Source of the DNA: Tyto alba
Taxonomy: Eukaryota > Chordata > Aves > Strigiformes > Tytonidae
Length of the DNA: 64,000 nt
Direction: 5' to 3'
NCBI RefSeq assembly: GCF_018691265.1
Contig: NW_024881279.1
Span: 6,353,243-6,417,242 of the forward strand
The translations under genes and the position numbers were made by a program. The notes beneath the pieces are model-generated. The model was given only the letters and a program-made list of their open reading frames with translations. It was not told where the DNA came from and ran no database searches. Shown here one piece after another: positions 1 to 13,887 of this stretch (its first letter is position 1; each line of letters opens with the position of its first letter).

Positions 1-2963
1 AGAGACAGGGCAGGAGGGAACACAGACAGGTAAAACAGGAAGGGTGGCTCCAAGCAGACCCTCTTTAGGGGACAGGTTTTGCAGATACCAGCACCTAGTG
101 AAGGCAAGCCCTTCATGCATCACATTCAATACCCAGCAGTGCCTTCTCCATTCCCCTCTGCTCACAAGGGCAGGGAAAGAGCAGAGCTCCCCTGCTTTGT
201 CACAAAATAAACTACAGTCAAAACTGCGGCCACTAACAGTGCCCTGTTTACCCAGCACAGCAGCTTGCCCTGCCTCCTACATGCTGCACTCCAGCAAGGC
301 TTCCCAGCGCACAGCTACAGCTTTTGTTGTTTCCGAAGTCAGAGATGTGCTGAAGGAGAATACGAGTGCATTGGATAACGAAACCACAGCCCCTCACGTG
401 CGGGGCGAGCACTTTGAAGCGGCACACGAGACCTGCAAGGGAGGTTTCTGCATTGCTGCTTCCTCCTTCAGCACTTCTGAAGTTCCCCCAGGTATCTCAC
501 AGGAGCAGTCCTAGCAGCATCACTGAAATATCTGTTATCCTTTCTGAAATTATTGTGTTCTCTTCTAAATGGATAGAAATTACTGTCCCGACTCATCCCC
601 ACATAACGGTGCCAATGAAGACCAGCCACCATCCAAAATGCTCTAGGAAGCCGGTATGGGAAGTGACAGGCAGTTAGGAAATGCTGGGTATCCTTCAGCA
701 GGGAAAATACAAATGGAAGATGTGCCTGCTTATTTTCAGACTTCCCAGAGAGGAACTTCAAAGAGGAATGCCTAACCAGAAGACACTAGATGGTTTAAGA
801 AGAACCCCAAGGTCATCACAAGGTCATTCATGAGTCCAAAGTCAGGCCCAACCTGCAGGGACAGGGCCTGCAGAGCAAGCATCAGGTGAAGGTGGATGAG
901 ATGCCGGTCACAGTTTGGTTCCCATTGTTCACTGAGTACCGCATGGCTGCCGGCACTGCTGGGGGACCCCTCCAGCTCCCTGCACCCCCAGAAAGAAGCT
1001 CCTCCAGCAGGGACTGAGCGTGCACAGGCAGCTCCTGCCCAGTCCTGCAAACACCCCTGCACCATTGGGCTGCATCACTGATGTGCAGTGAAAAACAAAA
1101 CAAAAAAAACACAAAAAAAAAAACAAAAAAAAAACAAAAACAAAAAAAAAAAAAAAAAAAAAAAAAACAACCAAAAAAAAAACCAAACAAACAAGCCACA
1201 ATCACCATCTAATATTCACAAGCTGTGATTTTAAAATGCCCCTCTCTAGACTGTGAGCCACCACACAGCTGGAAGGAGATCACACACTCTGTCTTTGCAA
1301 GAGGGAGATCCAGACTGTAGAAAACTGGGACTAGCTAGGCTGAAAGCGAAGCGAGAACTGGTCTTCGCCTGACCCAGTGCCCCCAGGGATGTGTCAGGGG
1401 GAGGGGACCGGCGGCCACCGAGGCTGTCACCAAGCCCAGGGGAGCTGCCGAGCCAGCCACATGACAGCGGTTAGCTGATTACTGTTTAACTCACAGCATG
1501 AGGGATTACACGGCCCAGAGAATTCCTGCATGGAAACATAAGCAGCCCCACACCACCACCTTCCCGCTCAGATGACCTCTAAGGATCAGGGGGTTTTTCC
1601 AACAATTTTTCTTTCTTAAACTTCTCGTCAGAAACGAGCATCACAAGAACTCACAAGTCCTCCTCGGGGTGCCCTGTGCAAACAGTTGCCTCTGAGCAGT
1701 GTTTGCTCCTCTGCCTCGCCACCACGGCCAACACCCACTTCCACGGTGCAGCATCAGCGCCCTAGAAAACACAAATGCTCTCCACCTTAGCTCACCACAC
1801 TGATAAAGCCACTATGGCAAAACCTACATCTCATCTCACATCCAGACAACTGTTTACACCTGAGGTTTTTCCCCCCCCCCTCCATTACAGAAGGGAAAAA
1901 AGCTTCCCAAATGACAAGCTTTGCCTCAGAAATGCTGTGTTCTGCTTCCAGTAAAGCAAATAAAACAAGGTCTAATCTCAAGGCTTTTAAAAGGAAAAAG
2001 CAAGCCTTAGACCACAAGCAGAGGAACATGAAACAGGAACAAAACCCCCAAACCTCATTTATGCTGAAGCCAAGGGACAGTAATAACCGTTCCCTGGAGT
2101 GTCCAATCATTGTCTTTGCATTTAGTTAAGTCAGTTCCTATCCTGGAAAGGAGGGCAAGGAAAAGGAGGGAAACTAAGAAGCTCCTGACCAGACTAATTT
2201 TACTAAAACAACTTGAATAAGACGGTCACTCCCCCACCCTGGGATTGGCAGGGCTTTTTTTGCTGCCCCACCTGGGCACAGCCTCCAAAGTGTACCTACT
2301 ATAAAGATCAGGCGATCAGAGCAAGAATTGAGTTTCATCCTCTTCTTCCCTTCACACTGAGGTTGCATCTGCCTTTACCAAAATATACCAACTGCAACAC
2401 ACCCTGCAAACAGGCAGGGCTGCTAAAGCACATTGGGATTGAGAGAACAACGGTGTTATTTTGGGCAGCAGCAAGAAGTGCCATGGGAGATTAAACATCC
2501 GCGACTACAAATCAGCATAAGCAGGGCTGAGCCTTGAAACTACAACTCCTGTGCCAGCAACTTCTTTGATGTGCACCATGAACATTTAGGGCATGGCACA
2601 CGTGCTTGATGTTAATGATGTGTTTTCATGACCCAAGGTCTTGTAAAGGGAGAAAAAAACAACGCAAAGAGCAGTGAGCCAAACCTCACAGTAACCTTCC
2701 TGTGACTCATGCTACCCACTCACCCCGCACCCATACAACCACCCCATACCCATACACCATGCCTCAAGGAATTAGTCAAGGATGGCCAGCAACATCCATC
2801 AAGTATAACAAAATGCAGACTACCTCTCTCTCAAGGAAACCCTTTCCTCGCAGGCCATGCCTACTGCCTGTGCTTCAGCTCCCGATGGAGACACAGCCAG
2901 AAGCTTCTGGGTTTGCAATGGCCCATTCAACCCAAGTACAGTGACTGGTGTCAAGAAGAGTAC
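1..2963 (-). other. KLHL3: KLHL3 intron 3 (partial)
   Basis: This is intronic sequence downstream of exon 3 on the minus strand. I looked for the next expected exon, which encodes the second half of the BTB domain (DMSESKAKKIEIKD region), on the minus strand and did not see it. The stretch is ordinary AT-rich to mixed sequence, with an A-rich simple tract near 1.1 kb. The open frames here show no recognisable protein. Confidence 0.75.
1091..1194. repeat. A-rich simple repeat, (A)n/(AAC)n type
   Basis: About 100 bases are almost only A with single C interruptions. There is no recognisable retroelement body directly upstream. It lies within KLHL3 intron 3. Confidence 0.9.
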
Positions 2964-3070
2964 CTGTAAACATCGCACAAAAATAAGGGCTGCAGGCCGC
3001 AAGGACCACGCGGTGGGCTTCCATCTCCACAGTTTCGGCCACAATCACCACATCACAGAGGAGGCGCTTG
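2964..3070 (-). CDS. KLHL3: KLHL3 coding exon 3 (start of BTB domain)
   Basis: This 107-base minus-strand exon has the acceptor TTTTTACAG ending at 3071 and a GT donor at 2963-2962. It encodes [20 protein letters not shown] and then [17 protein letters not shown], residues about 44-80. This is the first part of the BTB fold used for dimerisation and CUL3 binding. The CDV, AHR and LAACSPYF blocks are hallmark BTB residues. Relative to the human protein there are small changes such as Gln to Arg after the first Ser and ETVEME for EDVEIE. The final base starts a Gly codon completed in the next exon, outside the window. Confidence 0.96.
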
Positions 3071-6000
3071 CTGTAAAAACACCAGAAAAGACAAAGATCA
3101 TTTCAGAACTACTGGTCAGGCAGAAAGCTATATCAGTATAGCCTGGAGAAGCAGGCAGAAGACAAGGCACCTGAGCTTCCCACTGGAGGGTCCTCTAATC
3201 CTTCAGCTACCAGCTCCTGTCAGTGTTCGCCTACAAGTCAAAGCCTGAGTCCTCCCAATGTTGTAGCCCTGCCTGTGGTCCCACTTTCCCCAGAAAAAAA
3301 AATTCTAGAAGCCAAACTAGGCATACATGCTTCCCAAAGAACAGATGGGTAAGGGGCTCTTTCCACCTCTCAAATAACTAGGGCTTGGAGAAGGCACAGA
3401 AGAGCTTAAGAGTTTCGGCACTACCTGGAGCCAAGCTGTAGTAGAGCTGTAAGACAAGAAATAACTGTGCAAGGGAGCACCAGCAGCACTTTCATGTTTT
3501 CACAGGGAAAAGGTAGAGTGGAAAAATTAAGATATTTTTGTACTTTCTTCCATGTTTGGCCCTAAAGAATGCAACCACCAAAACATCTCCTAACACTGAC
3601 CAGTGCAGAGGCTGCCTCAGCCATCTCCCAGTGAGGAGATGTCAATCACTGGAGTTTATCCATGGGCCTGAGGACTTTTCATTACATGAATTAATCTGGG
3701 ATTAGGAGTCACTGGGATAAAGCACAGGGGTCCAAACAGAAACCAAAAAACTTCTGAGCTCCCCCACTGACTCATTGTACAGCTTTGGAAAAGTCACTTC
3801 ATTAACTACTGACCTTTTCTACTAGCCCCACGTATGTCCTTTGAGGATTCATTAGTTAATGTTTGCACAGAGCTTCGGAGATGCGGACAGCTAGAAGTGC
3901 TCAGCCTCCCAATAAGTTGGTTTAAGATGTTTGAGCATACAAATGCAAAATAAGGGTGTTCTTTTCAAATGTCAAGCCTGAAAAAGGATCAGGTCTGTAA
4001 ATCTAGATGTCGCCTTCTCTTCAGAAATGCTTATCGCCATGCTGAACTTTGTCTTTAGGAAACTGCATATCAAATAAACACACACAGAGTTTCTAACAGA
4101 CTAGGTATGTCTCCTCTCCTCCATATATTGGAATACCTGAACAAAACATCTGTGAAATGGAGGGTTATAGCTGGAAAACAGGAAAAAAGTAGGAACTGGT
4201 AGTCTGTGCTCTACATTCCCACTAGTTTGAAAGGGGTGATGGTAATGAGGGGAGCTCTTTGACAGCCTTTTAATGGAGGCTTTGTCATTTCCTTCAGCTT
4301 ATGTAAAAGGTGCCCTGTTCAATTCCTCTTTGGACTATAGTTATCTAAAGTACTACTCATTACATTAATTTCATCTACATTTGAAAGCTAAAAATTTCAA
4401 GTGAGCAACATAAAGCAAATGGGCTAAAGGCTTTGCAAAATTTTTCTGGACCCTCTGTATGAGATTTCTGGATGCATTTGAATGGAGGCGCTATTATGCA
4501 AGGTAGCTATTAACACCGATTGTTGACAGCTTAACGGATCGCAAGCTCAAGGCACACACAATAGACATGAGAACTGTATATTCCAGAGCAGCAGCAGGAA
4601 CTGACAAAAAGGAATACCCAGAAGAAGAAAATATCAAACAGATGCTTAAGGGCAGCTTTCAGTCTTCTATGTTTTATCACTTTGGTATTGCACAAGATCT
4701 AGCTAACCACAGGCACTAAGAAACATTGTCCATTGCCAGCTATTCCCACTACGCTTCAATTAACAAAGGAATAATAGTAGCACAATAGATTTCTGAATAT
4801 AGCTGCACAAACCTCTATTTTCAGATCCTTTGCTTTTAGTACAATGAAAGGACTAGAGGGATGACGATTTAAAAAAAAAAAAAAAAAAACAACCCACACC
4901 AAAACATACTCCACTTTACGTAATTGTTACAAGGGAAGAATATTTCCATTTTCTGTTCCTGTGCAAATGAGAATCCTTGTCAGACATCTGTGGAAGGAGA
5001 CATTTCTAATTCTTCTCCGCACTGGAGAACGTGTATATTGGGAAACTACTTAACCCCCTGAAGAGAGATGGCTATTACAGAATCTTTTGAGTACTCTGAG
5101 TGTGCAAGAAGAGTAAAGGGTGTTACCTGCTTTCATCATACCATCTGGATTTCGAGGGAGTGAACCCATTCATGTGTATGACATGCTTTCCACAGGAACT
5201 CTCTTAAAAACTGGGTTTCTAATTCTCTATTTGAATGGTAAAGGGCTCAAACTAGTCAGAGAAATGCTCGCTGAACTTCTGTCTGGTTTAACCACTGCCA
5301 CCACATTGCTGATGCAATGACAGCGGTTCTTGAAGAACGTGTTCACTGATACTTTTTCAGCCTCCATTCTCTTTGTAACCACACAGCTGTGTAGAGACCA
5401 AGGTGTTCCCTTTCAACCAATATCAGGATTTTTAAATTTGCAAGCAGCCAACATGCTTCCAGAGTTGTTGCTTTTTTTTTTTTCACCCCCTACTTTGGAG
5501 AGCTAAGCCCAGACTGAGTAACACTGCTAGTCAAAGAAAATAAGAACAGTTCATTAATAATCTTTGGTCTGTAATTATCCGTAGGTGTCTTAATGTCTGT
5601 AATGTTCTATTATTGGTTTTCAGACCATTAGCTCAGTTAAGAACATAGTTTACAGCTGAATTTGTTGTAAGTAATGGAAAAGACTAAGTGAATTATCATC
5701 TATAAATGAAGGCTATTGCACAGATAATGTTCTTGAGCCATAGCTGGCTTCCTTCTGCTGAGAAAATAGAGTGGTTTTGGAAAGAACAAGCCACCACAAA
5801 AGGGCTATATTTTAGCAGTCTCTTCCTACATGTTGATTAATTCCCTACATGCAACTCTTAGCTGTGACAAAGACGACGCAGATTTTTTCCTAAGTCTCCC
5901 AAGAGCCTTTCTGTTCCAATCAGTGCATTTCTAATAAACCAGAGTGGGTGCCCATTAAGTCAAAAGTGTACCTCCGTAATTCATTCATGACCTTGAATGC

Positions 6001-9000
6001 CTTTCTCATGTGAGAGGGGTTGACTGTCACTGTGCGTTGGTCCTTTTCATCTTCAGCGGCCTCAGAGGATCGGGAACTCTGCTTAATGCTAAAAACAGGG
6101 ACAGAAAAAGGAGTAGAAAGTTTGATTCAATGACACTTCTAAAAAAAAGTATCATAAAACTGTAGCACAGGGTATGATGCGTGGAGTTACTTGCATGTTT
6201 GTTAGTCAGCTCAGGTTCACTGTATGAAGAGCATCACCCAATGCAACTACTTCTGCATGGATGTTGAAAGCCAACTCAGCCCACATTTCAGTCAGCAGGG
6301 AAGGAAAGGAAAAACTGCCAAACACTTGAGGACAAAGCCCAGCCTTACAGGCTTCAGGCCAGGAAAGCAGTATAAGTTGAAATTCAAGCCAGAACATAAT
6401 TGCCTCACTGAATAGAAATAGACTTCAGCACTAGGAACTAAAGGAGTACCATGGATACTCTAACATCCATACACAGAAAGAGACATTTAGTCTTCAATGT
6501 CTCAGCTGAAAAATGCAAGCATACAATACATGACTTGTATGTTCTTCTATAGAGGAAAATAGAAAAGGACTATTAAAACATTAAACCCCCCTGCACAGCT
6601 TCCAAAGCACTAGCTTTGCAGAGGCCACAGCCACTTCCATTTCAGAAATAGGTCTATTTAGTGCCACTGAAATGTATAGAAAGAATTATTAAACCAGATC
6701 TTCCTACCAGAATGACCAGCTATATAGGTAATGTCAAACCAGATGCACCCAGTTACATGCTGTGTTTAACCAGGCCAACAGGTGCCTCAGGCACATACGC
6801 GTCCCCATTACTTCGTTGGGAGCACTGGCTCTGTATACAGAATTGACATGAGGTCAATATCTCTACCTCCCTAATCTGAAAGCGTGTGAAATCAGAGCTA
6901 AAGACTTCCACCTATGAAAAAAGCAGCATTTAGAGCCAGATCCCTGTTCTGCTTGCACCCACAGCTCACCCCTCAAACTTGCCAGCAGGCAAAGGCAAAC
7001 AAGACAAGTCAAGCAAGGTCGTCCATGCCGAAAGCCAACCCCAAGCAAACAGCAGACCTCAAGATGTAACCCCATGGCCACCACATACCAGGTTGGAGAC
7101 CTTCTCAAAGTCTTCCTACCCAAGGATAGTCTCTCTCAGCTAAATGTTTGTCCCCTCCTCCATGACACCTTTCTTAGTTGGGCTTGTATCACAAACAAAA
7201 AGGCATAATCAGGTTAAATCAACAGTCTGAGCAGCTCAGCATCCTGACTCTACCCATGACCAGAAGATGACATCTGAAGAAGGGTACAAAGCCAGGGCAG
7301 AGTGGGGGGATCCTTCTCCAGAACAAGCTGCCACCCTCTGCCAAGGTGTGTATGCATTTACATAGATATCTATACACATGTATACTCACACAGTGTGACT
7401 ATTCCTTTGAAAAAACACTATTATTCACAATTTACAGCTCCTTGACAGTACGAAGCCCTTGCTGAACATTACACCCTCCCTGTTGCTTGCTCCTGACTGG
7501 TGGCTGTTACCAGCACCGTGTCCTTTGAGACCACATGAAGCTCTGTGCCCCCCCAGCTGTCCTCAGTGGGTTGCAATGTCCTTCTTCTAGAAACAAGACG
7601 CTGAATAGCAGCCAAGCTGCACACAGCTCAGATACATGCCTGCATTCTGAGCGGCCTCCAGCTTTGTGCCCAAGACAAAGGTTAATGCCAAAAAACAGCC
7701 AAGTCCGATTCTTTCACTTTGCTGAACAAGTGAAATATTTTCAGTCATAAGTGAAGCCACAAGGCTGAGCACAACATCACTCAGCACATGTCCCAGTGAG
7801 GGAGACAACTTCCCAGACTATGTTACAGTCGTCATCCAATTAGCTTAGTATGGCTGGATTAAAAGAAAAAAAAAAAAAAAAAAAAAAATCAGAAAGAAGA
7901 GTACCTCTTGTTAAATGGTCAGTATTCAAGGGACTGGTACCAGGCAACGACACAACCAGCTTTTTTGTTCCCAAAGAAAGCTGGACTCATTCTGTGTCCC
8001 ACGTACCGCCAGCGGCGTTCACAGGCACAGAGCAGCGGCAGCACTTGGCTCTTCCCCGAGCCTGCACACCTCAGCAAGGGAATCTCCTTGCTCCAGGGGC
8101 ACGGCCAAATTCAGCTAAACTTCAGTGTCATATCTATGAAAAGCCCTGGTTGAAATCTTAGGCCAACTGAAGTTTGAACACAGCTTTAAACACCCCAGCA
8201 TAAACCCTTGCTTTTTAAACAGCTCAACCTGCCCTTGTGGCACACCAGGGCCAAGGAGTGAAAAATGAGGCTGTGAAAGTGCAAGGGACTTCACTGAGAT
8301 TTCAGTCTCCAAAGCTGAAATGAGTACAGGAAGCAAACAAAATGAACAAAAGAGAAAGAAAAAGAAAAAAACAGAAAGTGAAACCGAAAGGTGTCAGCAG
8401 GGACAGCGGTACCCATCGCTCCCGGGGCAGGACAGCTGGACTGCCACGGGACACTGCTGCAGTCATCCTCAAAGACAGACCTCGTGGGATACAAAATAAA
8501 GTGATGCACACAAAAATCATGGAGCTTCTTTAATAAGAAAAAACACACCGATGAGATTTATTTATTAGCACTCCAGTGCCAGGGACCAAAGGTTCGCTAT
8601 GTTCAAACTTTTTTGCTGGCAAAAGACACAGTTCAAAGGTCACGGCAAGTTCCACTGAACACCAAAGCAGATGTCGGATCAACAAGCCTTCATAAAGCCT
8701 CAACTCCACCAACATTTGTCTGTGCATTTTAAAAGCAAAAACCTTGCTTCAGAATTTCTGATAAAGATCAATCAGTTCTTCCTAAAAAAAATGAAAAATA
8801 ACCTTTTAAAAAGCATCCTAAAAGGCATCCTCAGCTTTATTAGCAGGGGTGGATTTCGCATTTTGCCAAAGGCTCACCATAAGAAAATACTGCAGATCAT
8901 CTGGTTAAAAACTTGTTTCAAAAAAATCAAGATATGCTATTTAAAGTTTTTCCAAATGACTCATATAAAAAACACATTTGAGAAATTAATGGCCAAGAGC

Positions 9001-12000
9001 CTTTAATTCATCTTTGAGACTGACTCAGCTTCTACAGAACTGTATTCCAGTAATGGATGGAGGATGATTTTATCTGCGAGAAAGATTTCACACCCCCATG
9101 CACGCACTCTCAGAGATCACCAGCACATTTCCAACACAAAAATGCAAGAACTTAAATGCTCCAAGCAAATGCAATCTGCCACAAAGAAAAAGCTATCCCA
9201 GAGAAGACCAAAACAGTGCATTGCACAGCTCTTTTCCGAGTCCTTTTTTCCCCCACAACACTAAGATTTATTACACTTATTACACTGTTGCTACATTAAT
9301 GGAGCAAAGCAAAGGAGGACCAGGGTCCTCTGATCAAAGCTACTGGCCGAGACCACCCAGACGCATTGGAGCCCCCACACCCTGTGACCACAGAGACTTT
9401 CCCCCCAGCACCTTCACGTTTGCCTAGCTGATGTCCCACCACACCAGCCCCACTCACAAGCTGGCTGCCAGGAGCAATTTGTTCTATTCCTGGGCTATCC
9501 GAGGCCGTGCACAGAGTGAATGGACAAATGGTTTAATTTCCCTGGGCCAGATGAACATCCTCGTTAGGGACGCAGCAGGAGTCTCCTAAAATAAGCAAAG
9601 TGGCTCTTACTTTCAGAGAGCGCCAACCCTACCACCACCTCAAATGGCCTTTCAACACTGTCTCCAAGTAGAACAAACCAACCCTGATTCCAGAGTTCCC
9701 AATAAAGCCAGCGAAGCTAGTCACAACCCTGTTTACACTGCGTTCCTCCTCGCTAAGACCCACTAGCAGGGCTTGGCTCAAGCTACCCGCGGGCTCACAG
9801 CACAGCTCCTGCCTCAGCGCGGCCACATACCAACCAACAGAAAGGTATTTTAAAAACCCATAACCCGTAGCTCTGCTGCATGCATGTATCAACTATAAAG
9901 TTGGGTTGCCTTAGTTACCAGCAGTAATTACAGATGTCTTTGTAGATTACATGGAAGAATAAAAGCCTTCCTTAAAGCTAAACTGTCCCCTGGCAAGATT
10001 ATTGCTGTGCAGAGAGCTGGTAAACCCCAGGAACAAAAATCCCAGCTCTGCCAAAACCAATTCTACCACTGGCTTTACCGGAGCCAGTTCACCCTAAAGG
10101 AGGGGCAGATCTCAAATGCACTCTCCTCCGGAGCAGAGAAGGATGAGCTTCTGCTCATGTTTCTGGGAGAACAGCCACCGGGCTCAGCTCCTAGCCCACC
10201 TGTGGACACCATAAAGGTCCCTCTTCCCCAGTCTCTCACGTTGGAGAGATGATGGGACTCCAGACATGTCCAGTCCAGCCCAGCTACATCCCCGTATGCA
10301 AGGCTGGGGGGGTCACTGGGAGCTGCTCTCACCTCCTGCCTGCACGCCACAGGCTGAGGTCTGGTCTGCTCTCCTGGGTTGTCCCATAACACCACGGAGC
10401 CTCGGCCCCCCAAGGTTGGCCAAAGAGTTGACTCAGCAACCTGCTCTCCCGCAGCACAGGCAATCCAGCACCTCCACGGGCACTTCACATCCTTATATTA
10501 ACTTAAAAGTGATGTGCTAACTGTACATTTCCAAAGCCTATGGAGCTTCTTTGTGCGATATGTTACAATCATCACCGTAAAATGTTAATCTTCAGTTTCT
10601 GAGAGGTTTGATATAGCTGTGATCTAAAAATTTGATAGATACCCAATAGCAGTTACTAGTGTTCGTAACTCAAATGCCTCTACTAAGATAGAGACTAAAA
10701 TACTAACTTAATCTTAGCAAAATCAAAAATCATTTTACCTTAAGTGGCACAATTCTCTGTGTAGAATCAATGGCCAAAATCATGGCACAAATACATTACG
10801 CCAAATAGTTTTATACCTCAAGTCAAGTAGACACAGTGTAATGGCATATTTATCAAAATCTCAATTTCTGAATTTGTCTTTAGGTATATATAAAGATAGT
10901 AAAAAAATGTGACTGAAGGAATCCAAATACTGACATGGATTTTGAGAGGATCTCACAGAAACATGTTATCATTAAAACATATGGAAGTTAGCATAAAGGA
11001 AAGGATTGTTACTTACTTAATACCAATATTATTTTCCTATTTTGCTGAATTTTTTCAGTGTCTACATCAAAACAGAGACATTAGCTTGGAAAAAACACAC
11101 AGTTGGTATACAAGGAATCCCCAGAAGGATATTCATAACCAAGACCTCAGGGGAAAAGCAGGCTTCAGGAACTGTGGAGAAAAGTCTTTGCTGACAGTAA
11201 TGGAAACAAAACAAAATAACTCAAATATGACAATAGCATTTGCTTTCAAAAGCAAATACTGTATTTATCAAATAAATATTACGAGGAGACTACCCCCACT
11301 CAAAGGTAAAGTTAAAGTTACAGGCATTTTAATTCTTTAACAAAAAAAAAAAAAAATTCCAGGGTTTTTTTTCCAGTTCAAACTCAACCACATCTTGCAA
11401 ATTCAGAACCAGAGTACTGTGCCTGATCATAGTCTTATGTAATTTCTCCATTAAATGAAAGTCTCTATCAGCACAGAAAAAGAAAATCAAGATTCTGAAA
11501 TAATTTATTGACAAATGTGATTGTTTCAAGTTAAATCCCCCCTGCCCCTGGCTGCTTCTGCCCATGTGCAATGACATGGGCACATGATACCACTGAACAA
11601 CTCAGATGTGCAAGTTATCAGGATATTTGAGTCCAGGCAGGCTTGGGACCAGAGTCAGAGGTGATATGAGCACCAATAACGTGCTCCTCACTGACTACAA
11701 AAATGGAAAAAACAGTAACATTAAAAACCAGGGGGAATTCTGCTATCATGAAAGTCACAGAATGTAAAATTTGAAGCCTGATCTACATGACATAGATCTG
11801 AGTTGAAATGCGGGGCAAAAGTACAAAACAAGGAACAGAACCAGCCCACAGTGCTCACCCACCAAGGTCATTTTTTAACACCTCCTCCCAGGACTTGCTT
11901 AGAGCATGCAAAGCAGCCTCGGCACAGTCCCACACGACGTGCCCTTTTGAACCAGAAAGCAGGTGAATATTTCCAGCTTTCCTTGTCAAAAGTCAAAGCC

Positions 12001-13491
12001 CACAGTGTTACTGCCTGTGACCAATTCAGGACCACCTTCCTCTTCCCAAAAACTATAAATACAAGCAGCAATTTGGGTGTTCATTCCTCACTTCCAGAGG
12101 CAGAGAACATGTTGATGGGGACAATCCTTCATGTGCTAAAAGCAGAGAGTCTGGAAAAAAGAAAGATGAGGCAAAACAGCCCAGGTACTTTCTTGGTGAC
12201 TTTTTTGCTGCTGTATCCCCAGTAAAAGGCCTCCAGTCAAAATAAGACCACTGCTGGTAACCATAAAAAAAGGTAATAATTAATAGCGCCAAGGATGACC
12301 CCAGCCTGGAGTATCAAAACAGCTCCGCTCCACTTCCTCATACATTAGACTCCTTTATATAAATATAAAGAAGAAAAAGAAAAAAAACCCATTCCATGGG
12401 CTAGCATCTAGCATGACAGGCTAAAATTTCAAGGCACCGGAAATTAATTAATATCTGGATTAATATTCAGAGGTGGCCATTCACACCCTTGCAGGAAGCA
12501 GAAGCCCTACAATATAATTTAAAGAGATGTGGCAGACAAAGTTTTGTTTTACACATGAAATACACAAATAATTGCAACCCTTGAATCACCTAAGGGTAGA
12601 AGGCTGCCCTTCGGATCTGGAAAGCAACTCAAACAAGCTGCTGTGAGTGTTTTCCCTCAACAGAGGGAAAATTTCCAGAATTTGAGGGTTGACCCCAGCT
12701 TCATTTTCCAATATAACATATTTAAACCAAAATTCTATCAAGCCCTGATGATTAATACTACCAGCAGGTCAAGCCCTCTCTCTGTTCCCCCACCCCCTGC
12801 AAGGTCACCAGCACAAAAGGAATCACTCAGCATATCCTGTTTTTTAAAAAAATATCCCTCAAAACCCACTCAAACCAACTTAATGTTTAGTTTGAAGCAG
12901 TACAAGCAAGCTTCTGGTGTGGGAGAGGCACCCTGACAGAGGGGAGGAAGAAGAAAGGCAGAGCAGAAACACCAAACATCTCTCTGGCATCTGTGAATTC
13001 CCTGCGCAGCAATAACCTCTTTTACGCGTTCAGTGGACATTTGGTCAACTCTGCAAGCACTTCTGCACAAAGGTTTTGGAGCAAAATAGCTGCCTGGCAG
13101 GAAATAAAGTATATATGGCCCAGCTACCATGCGAGGGAGACACGGGATCCCCTCCCGCCTGCCGTGACACCCGCACAGCGTACAGCTTCCACATACACGG
13201 CCAGGTAAACCGATCCCTGAAGGCTCCACGTTTTCATTCATAACTCAAAAAAGCAGCAAATATCAGTGGGTATGCCTTCAACTGAATGATGAAGCCGGCT
13301 GCTGGAGGTTCACGATACAAGCGAGGCAGGCACAAGCCCTGCGTTTTGCGAGGCAGATCTTGTGGAGGGAGCAACCTGCCTGCCCCACACCTCCCGTGCG
13401 CTCCACGAGCGGTTTTAGCAAACACCCACGGGAGCAGCCTCCTTTACCTCGTTATTCATATCTAAAATACTGGAGAAAAAAAAAAAAAAAA

Positions 13492-13522
<31 letters not shown>

Positions 13523-13880
13523 CCAAAAAAAACAAAACCACCAAACAACAATATTCCTTCAGTTTGGCTATCCGGGGAGAAGCAGCCTGTCACCATGACA
13601 TGGCAACATCCAGCAATAACACGGCAGGCGCTCATCGCAGAAGGGATTCCTGCAAGCGGGCTGGAATGGGGAGGAGGGAAGGGGGATCCCCGCAAGCCGC
13701 GTCCCGCATGCCTGCGCACAGCCACGGAGAGCTCCGTCCCCGGGGAACGGTACCCCCCGCTCTGCCATCTCCGGGGTACGGCACCCCCCACCCCCCCCCC
13801 ACCAAGCATTGCCCCCGCCGAGCCGCGGTGCCGGGGCGGACACAAAGGCTCGGCGGCGGTACCCACCTCTCCTCCTCCAT
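2964..13880 (-). CDS. KLHL3: KLHL3, 5' part of gene (coding exons 1-3, runs off left edge)
   Basis: KLHL3 is the BTB-Kelch adaptor of a cullin-3 ubiquitin ligase; the known family role is recruiting WNK kinases for degradation, which controls renal salt transport. Three minus-strand exons (13880-13867, 6088-5972, 3070-2964) join in phase to give residues 1-80. The reading begins MEEES-IKQSS, passes through [20 protein letters not shown], and enters the BTB fold with [10 protein letters not shown] and [19 protein letters not shown]. This matches the known vertebrate N-terminus almost residue for residue, one residue shorter than the human protein. Each junction has GT/AG sites and matching phase. 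The remaining BTB, BACK and six Kelch repeats must lie beyond position 1, because no further exon is visible in 1-2963. The Ala-Met pair equivalent to human Ala77/Met78, sites of human disease mutations, is conserved as Ala76/Met77. Confidence 0.94.
3071..5971 (-). other. KLHL3: KLHL3 intron 2
   Basis: This is the intron between coding exons 2 and 3, bounded by GT at 5971-5970 and AG at 3072-3071 on the minus strand. It contains a pure A tract (4871-4889) and otherwise unannotated AT-rich sequence. I recognise no repeat family, RNA gene or extra exon in it. Confidence 0.85.
5972..6088 (-). CDS. KLHL3: KLHL3 coding exon 2
   Basis: This is a 117-base exon on the minus strand. It has a strong polypyrimidine tract and AG acceptor at 6090-6089 and a GT donor at 5971-5970. 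It completes a Ser codon, encodes 38 residues (about 6-43) and ends on two bases of another Ser codon. The first half is an acidic, poorly conserved N-terminal tail ([15 protein letters not shown]). The second half, [20 protein letters not shown], is the highly conserved helix that leads into the BTB domain. Confidence 0.96.
7866..7888. repeat. Poly(A) tract
   Basis: An uninterrupted A run of about 23 bases lies in KLHL3 intron 1. No recognisable element precedes it. Confidence 0.9.
13476..13545. repeat. A-rich tract with short (CA)n core
   Basis: A runs of 17 and about 20 bases are separated by ACACACACACAC and followed by A-rich sequence with C interruptions. The tract lies about 330 bases inside intron 1 from the KLHL3 first exon. 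Confidence 0.9.
13867..13880 (-). CDS. KLHL3: KLHL3 coding exon 1 (start codon, 4 codons + 2 bases)
   Basis: On the minus strand the CpG island contains an ATG at 13880-13878, three GAG codons and AG, followed by the donor GTGGGT at 13866. The short reading MEEE plus a split Ser codon joins exactly to the phase of the 5972-6088 exon. The known vertebrate protein begins with the very similar MEGES. A tiny first coding segment inside a CpG island is the usual layout for this gene. The 5' UTR continues to higher coordinates, with its start not determinable from sequence alone. Confidence 0.88.
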
Positions 13881-13887
13881 CGTGCGG

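Larger units (their letters stand above)
6089..13866 (-). other. KLHL3: KLHL3 intron 1
   Basis: This is a long first intron of about 7.8 kb, bounded by a GTGGGT donor at 13866 and a polypyrimidine-AG acceptor at 6089-6090. It holds an A tract (7866-7888) and an A/CA-rich tract (13476-13545). No second exon, tRNA or microRNA was recognised. The mammalian gene hosts miR-874 in an intron, but I found no match to its mature sequence here. Confidence 0.85.

Noticed and set aside
882..1208. Phe/Cys-rich minus-strand frames near 1.1 kb
   Set aside because: They are the translation of the A-rich simple repeat on the opposite strand.
6089..13866. Possible miR-874 homologue in a KLHL3 intron
   Set aside because: The mammalian host intron carries this microRNA, but I saw no match to its mature sequence on either strand here.
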